Counted from the stretch's first letter, positions 17,321-26,740 are shown. The stretch: DNA of 64,000 bases from Streptomyces dioscori (GCF_003024195.1 NZ_KZ679040.1:186001-250000); one strand, 5' to 3'. Numbers and translations are program-made. The notes: generated by a model from the letters alone, not told the origin.

Positions 17321-18796
17321 TTGGAACAATGCGTTATGGGGGACCGGGAACGGATGGAGCGGATGGAACGAACGAAAGAGGACGAAACAGGGGAATCGGG
17401 CCCGGAAGGGCAGCCTTCCCGCGCCGGCGGTGTGGCGAACCCCACGAACCTCAGGAGCGCCATCGGGGCCGTGGCAGGGGCCACGGCGGACACGGGAGCC
17501 GCCGGGCCCGGCCGCGCCGCGCCGAACCGGGCGATGAACTCGTTCAGCCCTGCCGACGAGGAGAAGTTCCGCGGGGTCCGGCGCATGAAACTCATGGCGA
17601 CGGGACTGCTGCTGTTCGTCGCCGTCGTCTACGTACTCGCCAAGTGGGCCGGGAACTCCGGCGCGGGCGCCTGGACGGGTTACGTGGCCGCCGCCGCCGA
17701 GGCCGGCATGGTGGGCGCGCTCGCGGACTGGTTCGCCGTCACCGCACTGTTCCGGCGGCCGATGGGCCTGCCCATCCCGCACACCGCGATCATCCCGACC
17801 AAGAAGGACCAGCTCGGCGTGTCGCTGGGCGAGTTCGTCGGCGAGAACTTCCTCTCGCAGGACGTCGTACGGCAGCGGCTGCGCGCCGTCGGCATCGGCA
17901 GCCGGCTCGGCACCTGGCTGGCCCTGCCCGAGCACGCCGACCGGGTGACCGACGAGCTGGCCACCGCCCTCAGGGGAGCCCTCGCGGTACTCCGCGACTC
18001 GGACGTGCAGGCCGTCGTCGGCGAGGCCATCAACCGGCGGGCCGACGCCCAGGAGATCGCCCCCGGCATAGGGAAGACACTGGAGAAGGTCGTCGCGGAC
18101 GGCGGGCACCGGCGGGTCGTCGACCTGATCTGCGTACGCGCCCACGACTGGCTCGTCCTCCACAACGACCAGGTGATGGACGCCGTACAGGGCGGCGCCC
18201 CCGGCTGGACCCCGCGGTTCGTCGACAAGCGGGTCGGGGAGCGCGTCTACAAGGAACTGCTGCGGTTCGTCACCGAGATGCGTGACATGCCGGAGCATCC
18301 GGCGCGTGGTGCCCTCGACCGGTTCCTCACCGACTTCGCCTCCGACCTGCAGTCCGACACGGACACGCGGGCGCGGGTGGAGAACCTGAAGCGCGAGGTC
18401 CTCGGCCGGGGCGAGGTCCAGGACCTGATCGCGTCCGCCTGGTCCTCCGTACGGCAGATGATCGTGTCCGCGGCGGAGGACGAGCGCAGTGAGCTGCGCC
18501 TGCGGGTGCGGGCGTCGCTGCTGTCGCTCGGGACGCGGATGGCGACCGACGCGCGCTTGCAGGGCAAGGTGGACGGGTGGGTCGAGGGAGCGGCGGTGTA
18601 TGTCGTCACGACGTACCGGGACGAGATCACGTCGCTCATCACCGAGACCGTCGCCGGGTGGGACGCGGAGCATACGTCTCGGAAGATCGAGGCGCACATC
18701 GGGCGGGATCTGCAGTTCATCCGGATCAACGGAACGGTTGTCGGCTCGCTGGCGGGCCTCCTGATCTATGCGGTGTCCAAGGCGCTGGGGGCGTAG
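17321..18796 (+). CDS. DUF445 membrane protein
   Basis: 491-aa DUF445 family protein. Seen: a disordered N-terminus (1-70), one or two TM segments (LMATGLLLFVAVVYVLAKW and WTGYVAAAAEAGMVGALADWFAVTALF, about 89-145), the family phrase LFRRPMGLPIPHTAIIP, a long helical cytoplasmic region, and a C-terminal TM (GSLAGLLIYAVSKAL). The family is widespread and uncharacterised. The start is uncertain: 17321, 17336 and 17533 (MNSFSPADEEKF) are all in frame, and the conserved part begins at the last, so the N-terminal 70 residues may not be translated. Confidence 0.88.
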   Translation: MEQCVMGDRERMERMERTKEDETGESGPEGQPSRAGGVANPTNLRSAIGAVAGATADTGAAGPGRAAPNRAMNSFSPADEEKFRGVRRMKLMATGLLLFVAVVYVLAKWAGNSGAGAWTGYVAAAAEAGMVGALADWFAVTALFRRPMGLPIPHTAIIPTKKDQLGVSLGEFVGENFLSQDVVRQRLRAVGIGSRLGTWLALPEHADRVTDELATALRGALAVLRDSDVQAVVGEAINRRADAQEIAPGIGKTLEKVVADGGHRRVVDLICVRAHDWLVLHNDQVMDAVQGGAPGWTPRFVDKRVGERVYKELLRFVTEMRDMPEHPARGALDRFLTDFASDLQSDTDTRARVENLKREVLGRGEVQDLIASAWSSVRQMIVSAAEDERSELRLRVRASLLSLGTRMATDARLQGKVDGWVEGAAVYVVTTYRDEITSLITETVAGWDAEHTSRKIEAHIGRDLQFIRINGTVVGSLAGLLIYAVSKALGA

Positions 18797-18806
18797 CCCT
18801 TTTGCT

Positions 18807-18985
18807 TCCGCGGGTTGTGCGTTCATCCGCGGGCGCGCTGTGGCTGGCCGCGCAGTTCCCCGCGCCCCTAAAGGCAAAAGACTGCGCAGTTCCCCGCGCC
18901 CCTGATGGGGCGCAGCCCCTCTTAGGGGCGCGGGGAACTGCGCGAGCAACCCCCACCGGCCCGCAGGCAACGCACAACCCGCAGA
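18807..18985. repeat. Dispersed GC-rich repeat, second copy
   Basis: Same architecture as the cluster at 15.5 kb: CTTCCGCGGGTTGTGCG, then two GCGCAGTTCCCCGCGCCCCT copies, then an inverted copy (AGGGGCGCGGGGAACTGCGC near 18925). It lies just past a stop codon, as does the other copy, and could end transcription. Confidence 0.75.
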
Positions 18986-19064
18986 GCGCCCCCCACCGGC
19001 CAGGTGAGAGCTCGGCGGATCGGGGAACTCGGGGAGATGTTCCCGAGCCGCAAGGAGGGGTGCC

Positions 19065-20531
19065 ATGGCCGTCACCGATGCCGGGTCCGCGGAGACCGGA
19101 GCCGTCACCACCGCCGTGCCCGCCCGACTCGACCGGCTGCCCTGGTCGCGCTGGCACTGGACCATCGTCATCGGCCTAGGCACGGTCTGGATCCTGGACG
19201 GTCTGGAAGTCACCGTCGTCGGCAACATCGCCGGCCGGCTCTCCGAGGAGGGCAGCGGACTGCCCATCTCGGCCGCGCAGGTCACCGGCATCGCCGCCGC
19301 CCTGTACGTGGCCGGAGCCTGCGCGGGCGCCCTGTTCTTCGGCCGGCTGACGGACAAGTTCGGCCGCCGCAAGCTGTTCATGGTGACCCTGGCCGTCTAT
19401 CTCGCGGCCACCGCCATGACGGCGCTCTCCTTCTCCACCTGGTGGTTCCTCCTCTTCCGCTTCCTCACCGGCTTCGGTATCGGCGGCGAGTACGCGGCCA
19501 TCAACTCGGCGATCGACGAACTGATCCCCTCGAAGTACCGCGGCCGGGTCGACCTGATCATCAACGGCAGTTTCTGGCTGGGCGCGATCGCGGGTTCTCT
19601 CCTGTCGATCGTCGCGCTGAACACGGACCTGTTCGCGATGAACGTCGGCTGGCGGCTCACCTTCGTCCTCGGTGTCGTCCTCGGCCTGGTGATCCTCCTC
19701 GTACGCCGCAACGTCCCCGAGAGCCCGCGATGGCTGTTCATCCACGGCAAGGGGGAGGAGGCGGAACGCCTGGTCACCGAGGCCGAGCGGCAGATCAAGG
19801 AGGAGACGGGGCGCGAACTGCCACCACCCGCCGGTGAGATCACCATCCACCAGCGCAAGAGCATCGGCTTCGGCATGATCGCCCGTACGGTCTTCACGAC
19901 GTACCGCAAGCGTGCCGTCCTCGGCCTCTCCCTCTTCATCGGGCAGGCGTTCCTCTACAACGCCATCACCTTCGGCTTCGGCGCGATCCTCACCAAGTTC
20001 TTCGACGTGCCGACCGGCAGCACCGGTTACTACTTCGCCGTCATCGCGGTCGGCAACTTCCTCGGCCCGCTGCTCCTCGGCAAGTTCTTCGACACCGTGG
20101 GCCGCCGGATCATGATCTCGTCCACGTATCTGCTCTCCGGAATCCTGCTCTTCGGCACGGCCTGGCTCTTCGACCAGGGCTCACTGACCGCGACGACCCT
20201 GACCGCCTGCTGGTGCGTGGTCCTGTTCTTCGCCTCCGCGGGCGCGAGCAGCGCGTATCTGACGGTCTCCGAGATCTTCCCGATGGAGACCCGCGCGATG
20301 GCCATCGCCTTCTTCTACGCCGTCGGCACCGCGGCGGGCGGTATCAGCGGCCCGCTGATCTTCTCGGAGCTGACCAGTACGGGCGTCGTCGGCGACACGG
20401 TCCTCGCCTTCCAGATCGGCGCAGGCCTGATGTGCGCGGCGGGCCTCGTCGCGGCGGTGCTCGCGGTGAAGGCGGAGGGCCGCTCCCTGGAGGACATCGC
20501 CAGCCCCCTGTCGACGGCGAAGGCCTCCTAG
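19065..20531 (+). CDS. MFS transporter, sugar/metabolite-proton symporter type
   Basis: 488-aa major facilitator with twelve predicted helices. Seen: the loop 2-3 signature [13 protein letters not shown] (residues about 94-106), the motif [26 protein letters not shown] in helix 4-loop 4-5, PESPRWL after helix 6, and a large cytoplasmic loop between helices 6 and 7. The pattern is that of the metabolite:H+ symporter/sugar porter families; substrate cannot be told. AAGGAGGGGTG precedes the ATG. No linked catabolic genes are present. Confidence 0.92.
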   Translation: MAVTDAGSAETGAVTTAVPARLDRLPWSRWHWTIVIGLGTVWILDGLEVTVVGNIAGRLSEEGSGLPISAAQVTGIAAALYVAGACAGALFFGRLTDKFGRRKLFMVTLAVYLAATAMTALSFSTWWFLLFRFLTGFGIGGEYAAINSAIDELIPSKYRGRVDLIINGSFWLGAIAGSLLSIVALNTDLFAMNVGWRLTFVLGVVLGLVILLVRRNVPESPRWLFIHGKGEEAERLVTEAERQIKEETGRELPPPAGEITIHQRKSIGFGMIARTVFTTYRKRAVLGLSLFIGQAFLYNAITFGFGAILTKFFDVPTGSTGYYFAVIAVGNFLGPLLLGKFFDTVGRRIMISSTYLLSGILLFGTAWLFDQGSLTATTLTACWCVVLFFASAGASSAYLTVSEIFPMETRAMAIAFFYAVGTAAGGISGPLIFSELTSTGVVGDTVLAFQIGAGLMCAAGLVAAVLAVKAEGRSLEDIASPLSTAKAS

Positions 20532-20651
20532 CCGCCGGGGGAGGTTGCCGGGGGGAGGGGGGAGGCTGAGGAATGGCGCTCAGAGGAACCGGCGGGAACT
20601 GAGTACGCGTACTCTGTCGGCCCTGTGTACGGCAGGGGGACCTTTGTTCCC

Positions 20652-21152
20652 ATGACCGAGAAGCTGCTGGGCCCGCTGTCGAAGCGCCCCTGGACGGAAC
20701 GCTGGCCGACCCGCCTGCTGGGTGCCGCCCTGTCCTCGGCGGCGTACCTCCTCTGCCTCCCCCGGGATCTGCGCGACCACCCGGCGTCACCCGGTTCGCC
20801 CACGGAGGCGACGCCGGTGACCGTCGTCGGAGTGACGGCCCTGGCCGTGCTGCTGCTCCTGCTGGCCGTCTACTTCGGCCACCGCGACGCGCTCGCCTGG
20901 CCCCTGTTGCTGGTGGCGGTGCCCCCGGCCGCGCTCATGTACCTCTCGTTCCACACGCACCCGGAGACGCCCGGGACGCCCGGAACTCCCGAGCCGGCCG
21001 AGGTGCCGGGCTGGCCCTGGCAGCTGATCTGGGCGTCCTCCACACTCGTCATCGCCGCGGGCGTGCTCGTCGCGACGTCCGTGGGCCGGCGGCTCAGGGC
21101 GGACGCGGAGGAGTCGCTGGACGGGTTGGTGTTCGCCCGTCAGCGGGTGTGA
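20652..21152 (+). CDS. Integral membrane protein, unknown function
   Basis: 166-aa protein with about four hydrophobic segments (AALSSAAYLLCL, VVGVTALAVLLLLLAVYFG, LAWPLLLVAVPPAALMYLSF, LIWASSTLVIAAGVLVAT) and a Pro-rich extracellular loop (PETPGTPGTPEPAE). Start 20652 (MTEKLLGP) is preferred over an in-frame GTG at 20625 because of a GGGGGAC sequence about 11 nt upstream. It has no recognised domain. It ends convergent to the DUF2269-like gene. Confidence 0.75.
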   Translation: MTEKLLGPLSKRPWTERWPTRLLGAALSSAAYLLCLPRDLRDHPASPGSPTEATPVTVVGVTALAVLLLLLAVYFGHRDALAWPLLLVAVPPAALMYLSFHTHPETPGTPGTPEPAEVPGWPWQLIWASSTLVIAAGVLVATSVGRRLRADAEESLDGLVFARQRV

Positions 21153-21155
21153 GCG

Positions 21156-21641
21156 TCAGGCGCCCGTCGTGGACCCGGGCCGCACGATCATGAGGATCGT
21201 GACGGTCGCCCACAGCAGGTTGAAGATGCCGGTGAACATGGCGAGCCGAACGGTGACGCGGGGGTTCACGGCGACCTCGACCGATGTGGTGGCCGTGCCC
21301 GCCTCCACCGCTTCGATGATCTCCTCCTGGCGGGGCAGTACCAGCGCCAGCAGGACGGCCGCCGCGATCCCGGTCAGGACCATCGAGACGATCAGCCAGG
21401 TGTCGTAGAGCACGCCCATGCTGAGAGCCGTGGCCATGCCGAGTACGGGGACGGCGATGCCCAGACCCGCGTACACCCGGCAGATCCGGTGCAGCAGGCG
21501 CACGGTCTCCGTGGCCCGTGGGTCGTCCGGTCCGGCGAGGGCCCGCCGGGCGCTGGGCGGGAACATGCTGGCCGCGACGGTCACGGGACCGACGGCGACG
21601 ATCGCGACGAGGACGTGGAGGACGAGGAGGAACTTGGTCAC
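21156..21641 (-). CDS. DUF2269-like integral membrane protein
   Basis: 161-aa membrane protein with four helices: FLLVLHVLVAIVAVGPVTVAASMF, a second pair around residues 55-115, and LAMFTGIFNLLWATVTILMIV near the C-terminus. The first helix, with its LHVLVAIVAVGP phrase, is typical of the DUF2269/YqhA-like families. The GTG start at 21641 begins this helix directly; longer in-frame readings upstream run through the tandem-repeat DNA. Function unknown. Confidence 0.8.
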   Translation of the reverse strand: MTKFLLVLHVLVAIVAVGPVTVAASMFPPSARRALAGPDDPRATETVRLLHRICRVYAGLGIAVPVLGMATALSMGVLYDTWLIVSMVLTGIAAAVLLALVLPRQEEIIEAVEAGTATTSVEVAVNPRVTVRLAMFTGIFNLLWATVTILMIVRPGSTTGA

Positions 21642-21719
21642 GAGGGGACGGTAGGCGGCGTACCGGATCCTCGGGAAGTGGCGGTATCGCCAGCCTTCAA
21701 CGGATTCTCGCCAGCAGTG

Positions 21720-21802
21720 GCAGAGCCCCGCACGCTTCAAGCAGAGCCTGCATGCTTCAGGCAGAGCCCTGCATGCTTGAGGAAGAGCCCTCCACGCTTC
21801 AG
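21720..21802. repeat. Four tandem 21-bp repeats upstream of the GlxA-type regulator
   Basis: Units GCAGAGCCCTGCATGCTTCAG-like at 21720-21740, 21741-21760, 21761-21781 and 21782-21802 differ at a few positions. Two helical turns per unit and their place about 33 bp before a -35-like TTGGCC suggest operator sites. The core GCATGC is palindromic. Confidence 0.7.
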
Positions 21803-21834
21803 GCCCCAGGGGTTCAGGGCGCGCTGACCCCCGC

Positions 21835-21863
21835 TTGGCCGTAACCCGTTGCCTGCCTATGCT
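21835..21863 (+). promoter_or_regulatory. Promoter of the GlxA-type regulator
   Basis: TTGGCC (21835-21840), a 17-bp spacer and TATGCT (21858-21863) end 6 nt before the ATG, giving a leaderless transcript. Confidence 0.6.
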
Positions 21864-21869
21864 TTTGCC

Positions 21870-23036
21870 ATGCACACCGTGGCCGTACTGGCGCTCGACC
21901 AGGTCATCCCGTTCGATCTCTCCGCGCCGATCGACACCTTCAACTGGGCCCGGCTGCCCGACGGCCGCGCGCCCTACCGCATCAAGGTCTGCTCGCCGGC
22001 CGAGGAGGTGAGCGCGGGGGCGTTCACCCTGCGGGCGCCGTACGGCCTGGAGGCGCTGGCCGAAGCGGACACGATCATCGTGCCCGGCACCACGGACCCG
22101 ACCTCCCCGCTGCCGCCCGAGGTGGCCGAGGCCCTGCGCGCGGCGGCGGCGAACGGTACGCGTATCGCCTCGATCTGCGTCGGCGCGTTCATCTTCGCCG
22201 CCACCGGGCTGCTCGACGGGCAGCGGGCGACCACGCACTGGATCGCCGCGGCCGACCTGGCGGTCATGCACCCGGAGGTGGCGGTCGACCCGAACGTCCT
22301 CTACGTCGACAACGGCCAGTTCCTCACCTCGGCGGGCGCCGCCGCGGCGATGGACATGTGCCTGCACATGATCCGCAAGGACTACGGCTCGGCCGTCGCC
22401 GCCCACGCGGCCCGGATGTCCGTCATGCCGCTCGAACGGGAGGGCGGGCAGGCCCAGTTCATCGTCCACACCCAGCCCCCGGTTCCGGCGGGCACGACGA
22501 TGGAACCCCTGCTGAACTGGCTGGAGGAGAACGCCGGCCGCGATCTGACGTTGGACGACATCGCCACCCGGGCGGGCACCAGCGCCCGTACGCTCAACCG
22601 CCGTTTCCGCGAGCAGACCGGTACGACCCCGCTGCAGTGGCTGCACCGGGCGCGGGTGCGCAGGGCCCAGCATCTCCTGGAGAACACCTCCCACCCTGTC
22701 GAACGAATCGCGGTGCAGGCGGGGTTCGGCTCGCCGACCGCCTTCCGGGACCGGTTCAAGAGGGTGGTGGGGTTGAGCCCGCAGGCGTACCGGAGGGCGT
22801 TCCGGGGAGCGCCGGAGGGCACGGACACCGACTCCGTCCGGCGGGCCGACACCGACTTCGGCCGGCCGACGGACACCGGCCTCGCCAGGTCGGGGGCGGA
22901 CACAGGTCTCGGCCGGCCGGCGGGCTCCGGTCCCACCCGGCCGACGGGCTCCGGTCCTGCCTGGCCGGCGGACTCCGATCCTGCCCGGCCGGCGGACGCA
23001 GATCTCGCTGGGCTGAGCGGGGTCCGGCGGGGCTGA
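21870..23036 (+). CDS. GlxA-family transcriptional regulator (DJ-1/PfpI plus AraC HTH)
   Basis: 388-aa regulator. Seen: an N-terminal DJ-1/PfpI-like domain (residues 1-190) with the nucleophile-elbow phrase SICVGAF around Cys110, and a C-terminal AraC-type pair of HTH motifs (about 215-310: LDDIATRAGTSARTLNRRFREQTG and VERIAVQAGFGSPTAFRDRFKRVVG). After residue 315 the protein continues for about 70 residues in degenerate repeats (DTDF/GRP/GSGP units), rare in the family. This GlxA subgroup often controls catabolic or stress genes; the effector is unknown. The upstream 21-bp repeats may be its own binding sites. Confidence 0.92.
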   Translation: MHTVAVLALDQVIPFDLSAPIDTFNWARLPDGRAPYRIKVCSPAEEVSAGAFTLRAPYGLEALAEADTIIVPGTTDPTSPLPPEVAEALRAAAANGTRIASICVGAFIFAATGLLDGQRATTHWIAAADLAVMHPEVAVDPNVLYVDNGQFLTSAGAAAAMDMCLHMIRKDYGSAVAAHAARMSVMPLEREGGQAQFIVHTQPPVPAGTTMEPLLNWLEENAGRDLTLDDIATRAGTSARTLNRRFREQTGTTPLQWLHRARVRRAQHLLENTSHPVERIAVQAGFGSPTAFRDRFKRVVGLSPQAYRRAFRGAPEGTDTDSVRRADTDFGRPTDTGLARSGADTGLGRPAGSGPTRPTGSGPAWPADSDPARPADADLAGLSGVRRG

Positions 23037-23112
23037 ACCGAGGGCCGCGGGCCGCGGGCCGAGCCGGGGTGAGTGGCGCCGGTCCGCCGCCCCGTCGGTC
23101 CGCCCACCCGCC

Positions 23113-23937
23113 CTAGCGGGCGAGGCCCGGCAGCACCTCTCCCGAGAGTGGCAGCCCCAGCCCCGCCACCGCGCGGGCGACGAGGCGGGCCATCTCCACG
23201 GCGCCGCGCTCCTGGAAGTGGGTGTTGTCCTGCACTCCGTTCGGGAAGTTCGGGTACTGCCCGGCGTTCAGCCACAGGAAGATCCCCTTGGAGGCCTCGA
23301 CGCCGACCCCGTCGAGGTAGGCGCGGCTGGCCGCCGAGAGGTCGACCAGCGGAGCGCCCTCCTCCTGCGCGACCGCCTTCGCGGCATCCACGTACGCCGG
23401 GAAGGAGACGTTGAACTTCCCGGTGGTCGCGTTGTAGGAACGCCGCGAGACGGGCGTGACGACGACCGGTGTCGCGCCCCGCGCCCGGGTGCCCCGGATG
23501 TAGTCGTTGCGCAGGTACTCCTTGTAGTCGGCGGGGGAGGTGTACCGCTCGGCGTTGCCCACGGTGGCGTCGTTGTGCCCGAACTGCACGAAGAGGTAGT
23601 CACCGGCCTTGATCACCTGATGGATCGCGGCCAGCCGCCCCTGCTCGATGAAGGAACGCGAACTGCGCCCGCCGATGGCCCGGTTGGCGACGGTGATGTT
23701 CGAGGTGAGATACGAGGACAGCTTCTGGCCCCAGCCGGCCTGCGGGTAGTAGCCGGAGCTGTAGGTCTGCGCGGTGGAGTCACTGGCGATGTAGAGGGTG
23801 CCGGTCGCCGCCGCGGCCGCCTGCGCGGTCCCGGGCAGCCCCAGTACCCCGAGGGCCCCGGCGCCGGCCGCACCCGCGGCACCGCCCAGGAACCGTCTGC
23901 GACTGCTCACCCGGCTGCTGTTGCTGTTGCGGCTCAT
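23113..23937 (-). CDS. Secreted rhamnogalacturonan acetylesterase-like SGNH hydrolase
   Basis: 274-aa protein exported by the Tat route: SSRRRFLGG twin-arginine motif, hydrophobic core, cleavage near AQAAA (about residue 43). The SGNH domain shows YIASDSTAQTY (catalytic Ser), GGRSSRSF (Gly block II), FGHND (Asn) and DNTHFQERG (Asp/His). The order and the GHND/THF phrases match rhamnogalacturonan acetylesterase (CE12-type), which removes acetyl groups from pectin. The neighbours are not pectin genes, so substrate rests on family resemblance alone. Confidence 0.9.
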   Translation of the reverse strand: MSRNSNSSRVSSRRRFLGGAAGAAGAGALGVLGLPGTAQAAAAATGTLYIASDSTAQTYSSGYYPQAGWGQKLSSYLTSNITVANRAIGGRSSRSFIEQGRLAAIHQVIKAGDYLFVQFGHNDATVGNAERYTSPADYKEYLRNDYIRGTRARGATPVVVTPVSRRSYNATTGKFNVSFPAYVDAAKAVAQEEGAPLVDLSAASRAYLDGVGVEASKGIFLWLNAGQYPNFPNGVQDNTHFQERGAVEMARLVARAVAGLGLPLSGEVLPGLAR

Positions 23938-24055
23938 CTGACCGTCCCCTTGGAGGAGTTGAAGGATTGCCAGAGAGGGGTGGCAGCAGCGGAGGGAAAG
24001 GTTGCCGCCGCTCGCCGCTGCTCACTGCTGGGCGTCGCTCATTGCCGGGCATCGC

Positions 24056-24742
24056 TCACTGCTGTGCGTCCGCCAGCCAGGTACGCCAGACGAGACCGCT
24101 GTTGGGCACCTCGGGCCGGTCGAGAAGCCACAGCACGTACCCGGCGTGCAACTGCGCCCAGGGATTCTCCGAGCGCCGCGCCGCCTCCAGCCGTACGCGC
24201 AGCGGAGGCCCGTCGACGATACGGGCCACGCGCACGTACTCGCGGTCCTTGCAGCGATAGGCCCGCCGTACGACGATCTCCACCAGGTCGATCAGCTTGG
24301 TCCGGGCCACCGGATCCCGCCCGACGGAGTCCACGGCGAGTTCCCGGATGAGCTTCTCCTTGGTCCCCCACTCCTTGGCGGCGAGGGTCCACTCGTCCGG
24401 ATACCGGGCCTCCCACTCCAGGAAGAGCAGGGCGTACGGCAGCCCCGGCCAGTCCACGATGTCCTCGTGATCCAGGCTGTTCCACACACCGTCGGGCAGC
24501 GAACGGGCCCCGGCCCGCAGCCGCTCCTCCCAGGCCGACCGAAGAGCCGGCACCTCGTACGGCTCCTCCACTCCCTGTTCCTGCAGCGACATCAACGTCG
24601 TGTTGAAGCGCGCCACGGCCTCCGCCGCCGCTTCCTGCGCGGAGGCCAAGTGATCGAGTGCGACGGCCCGCTCGGCAGGATTCTTCGAGATCAGTCCGTA
24701 CGCCCAGGCCAGCCGCTCGTCCCACGCCAGGGCGTCGTCCAT
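24056..24742 (-). CDS. Conserved hypothetical cytoplasmic protein
   Basis: 228-aa soluble protein, rich in Trp, Arg, Glu and Leu, predicted largely helical. No motif or domain is recognised. The N-terminus chosen (MDDALAWDERLAW, 24742) is the first with a purine-rich stretch upstream (GAGAAAGGGCGCGGGG); an in-frame ATG cluster slightly upstream (MGHMGHEKG) is also possible. It lies between the acetylesterase-like gene and the divergent ricin-lectin gene. Its real status is supported by codon bias (high third-position GC) and by its length without stop. Confidence 0.65.
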   Translation of the reverse strand: MDDALAWDERLAWAYGLISKNPAERAVALDHLASAQEAAAEAVARFNTTLMSLQEQGVEEPYEVPALRSAWEERLRAGARSLPDGVWNSLDHEDIVDWPGLPYALLFLEWEARYPDEWTLAAKEWGTKEKLIRELAVDSVGRDPVARTKLIDLVEIVVRRAYRCKDREYVRVARIVDGPPLRVRLEAARRSENPWAQLHAGYVLWLLDRPEVPNSGLVWRTWLADAQQ

Positions 24743-24950
24743 GTCCGCCCCGCGCCCTTTCTCATGCCCCATGTGCCCCATGGGACAGATCATCCCCGAG
24801 CGGACCCGACACCACCCCTCCGGGCATGGGTACCGGTAGGAAACGCAGGGGAAAGGGGCCGGATCCGCGGGGGGACCGTGGGCAGCGGGTCCCTGCCCCT
24901 TCGGGCATCGTCCCTGCCCCGGAGCTTCCTGATCAGGCACCGGCGATACG

Positions 24951-24956
24951 TATAGC
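24951..24956 (+). promoter_or_regulatory. -10 box of a leaderless promoter for the lectin gene
   Basis: TATAGC ends 8 nt before the GTG at 24965, in an AT-rich patch (GATACGTATAGC). No ribosome binding site lies between. Confidence 0.55.
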
Positions 24957-24964
24957 GTCCGAGA

Positions 24965-26383
24965 GTGAGCCTTTGGACTTCCCTCGAACCCGCCTCCGCG
25001 ACCGTGGACCCGGGTGGCAGCACGACGGTGCGACTTCGTCTTCGCAACACGGGTGACGTCGTCGACGAATACCGTTTCGAGGCGGTCGGGGCTCTGGCGC
25101 CGTGGACGGCTGTCGAACCGCAGACGCTGCGGCTGTATCCGGGTACGACGGGTTCGGTGGACCTGACGTTCGCGCCGCCGCGCACACCCGATGCGACGGC
25201 GGGCCCGAATCCGTACGCGATACGCATCACGCCGACCGAGCACCCCGAGGCGACGACGGTCCCCGAGGGCAACTTGACGATCACCCCCTTCACGGAGGTG
25301 CGCGCGGAGCTGGTCCCGCCGACCGTGAAGGGCCGCTTCCGGGGCCGCCCCAAGCTGGCCGTGGACAACCTGGGCAACACGAAGCTGACTGCTTCCGTCA
25401 GCGGCAGCGACAACGGCGACCAACTGTCGTACGACATCCACCCGGCGAACGTACAGATCGAGCCGGGGCGTGCGGCGTTCGTGAAGACGACGCTCAAGCC
25501 GCGCCAGATCAGTTGGTTCGGATCCAAGGAGTCCCGCCCCTACACACTCGCCGTGCAGCGGTCCGGCGTAGGGCCCTTGGACGTCGAAGGCACGTACATC
25601 CAGAAGAGCTTCCTGCCGCGCTGGCTCGCGACCTTCCTCGGCATCTTCATGGCGCTCGCGATCACCTTCGTGATGCTGTGGATCGCCTACAAGCCCAACG
25701 TCCGCAGCACCGCCACGGAGAAGCTCCAGGAGGCCGGCGTCAGCACGCTCGCTCCCTCCCCCTCGCCGACCCCCGAGGCGCCGAAGGCCCCGTCGGTCGA
25801 GCCGGTGGCCTCCGAGCCCGCCGCTCCGGCGGCGTCCGGCGACAGCGGCGGTGGCGCCGGCGGAGGCGGGGGGAACCCGAAACCGAAGCCGAAGCCGGTC
25901 GTACCCGCGACCGACATCCTCCTGCGGAACACCGCCACCAAGCGATGCGCCGACATCCCGGGCAAGGGCAAGGGCAAGAAGGACGGCCGGGTACAGCAGT
26001 TCACGTGCGACGAGAGCGCCGACGACAACCAGCTCTGGGACCTTGAGGTGCGCTACCCGAAGCTCGCCCCCGGCGGCACGGCCCTCTTCCAGATCCGCAA
26101 CGTCAAGGACCAGTTCTGCATGGACCTGCCGGGCGTCGGCCCCCAGCCCATCCACGCGGCGATCTCCGAGGCAGACTGCGTAGGCACGACGGACGACAAC
26201 CAACTCTGGTGGGTCGACAAGCAGGACAGCGGCGCCTACTGGATCCGCAACTTCGCCAGCAACCACATGTGCCTGGAGGTGGGCGGAAACCGCGACAGCA
26301 CGGACGAGGTACGCCTCCTACTCTTCACGTGCACCAACACGGACGACCAGGAGTGGCAGATCATCAGCCCCGCGAACGACTAG
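24965..26383 (+). CDS. Membrane-anchored ricin-type lectin with N-terminal beta-sandwich domains
   Basis: 472-aa protein with three parts. Residues 1-205 hold two Ig-like/NEW3-like beta domains, without a signal peptide. A single TM helix follows at about 220-241 (WLATFLGIFMALAITFVMLWIAY). A Pro/Ser/Gly linker (about 255-312) leads to a ricin B-type beta-trefoil (about 318-472) with QLW and EW motifs in its repeats. The topology implied is N-in/C-out, so the lectin lies outside and the Ig-like part inside. The GTG start has a -10 box just upstream. The family is seen in streptomycetes as RICIN domain-containing protein; ligand unknown. Confidence 0.88.
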   Translation: MSLWTSLEPASATVDPGGSTTVRLRLRNTGDVVDEYRFEAVGALAPWTAVEPQTLRLYPGTTGSVDLTFAPPRTPDATAGPNPYAIRITPTEHPEATTVPEGNLTITPFTEVRAELVPPTVKGRFRGRPKLAVDNLGNTKLTASVSGSDNGDQLSYDIHPANVQIEPGRAAFVKTTLKPRQISWFGSKESRPYTLAVQRSGVGPLDVEGTYIQKSFLPRWLATFLGIFMALAITFVMLWIAYKPNVRSTATEKLQEAGVSTLAPSPSPTPEAPKAPSVEPVASEPAAPAASGDSGGGAGGGGGNPKPKPKPVVPATDILLRNTATKRCADIPGKGKGKKDGRVQQFTCDESADDNQLWDLEVRYPKLAPGGTALFQIRNVKDQFCMDLPGVGPQPIHAAISEADCVGTTDDNQLWWVDKQDSGAYWIRNFASNHMCLEVGGNRDSTDEVRLLLFTCTNTDDQEWQIISPAND

Positions 26384-26740
26384 GGCTTTTCACAGCGCCC
26401 CCCACGCTCCGAAAGCCGCCAACCGAACCCGGCGTGCAGGCGAGACGCGCCCGCGCCCGCAATCCCCGCCCCACAACCCGACCAACCCGCCCGTATCCCA
26501 CCCAGCGGGCCCCCGCTCTTCCGGGCCGCACGCTCGCTTCTGACCCGTGCCGGAGCGGGCCGGGTCAAGGGTGAAGCGCAGCGCAATCGCCGCAGGCGAC
26601 GGCCGCAGGCCGCCCTTTACACGGCGCGCGGAGGCACGACACTGCCAGGAAGCGTGCGGCCCGACCAGCACTTCGTCAGTAGGCCTTACCAGCACCCACC
26701 CGGACCACCCCGACCTCCGCACCACCCAGCGGCGTGGGGG
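26384..26740. other. Intergenic region without recognised content
   Basis: 357 bp between convergent genes. Only short open frames, none with a ribosome binding site and family-like sequence, and no strong hairpin were seen. This is the boundary between conserved chromosome and the accessory block. Confidence 0.6.
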
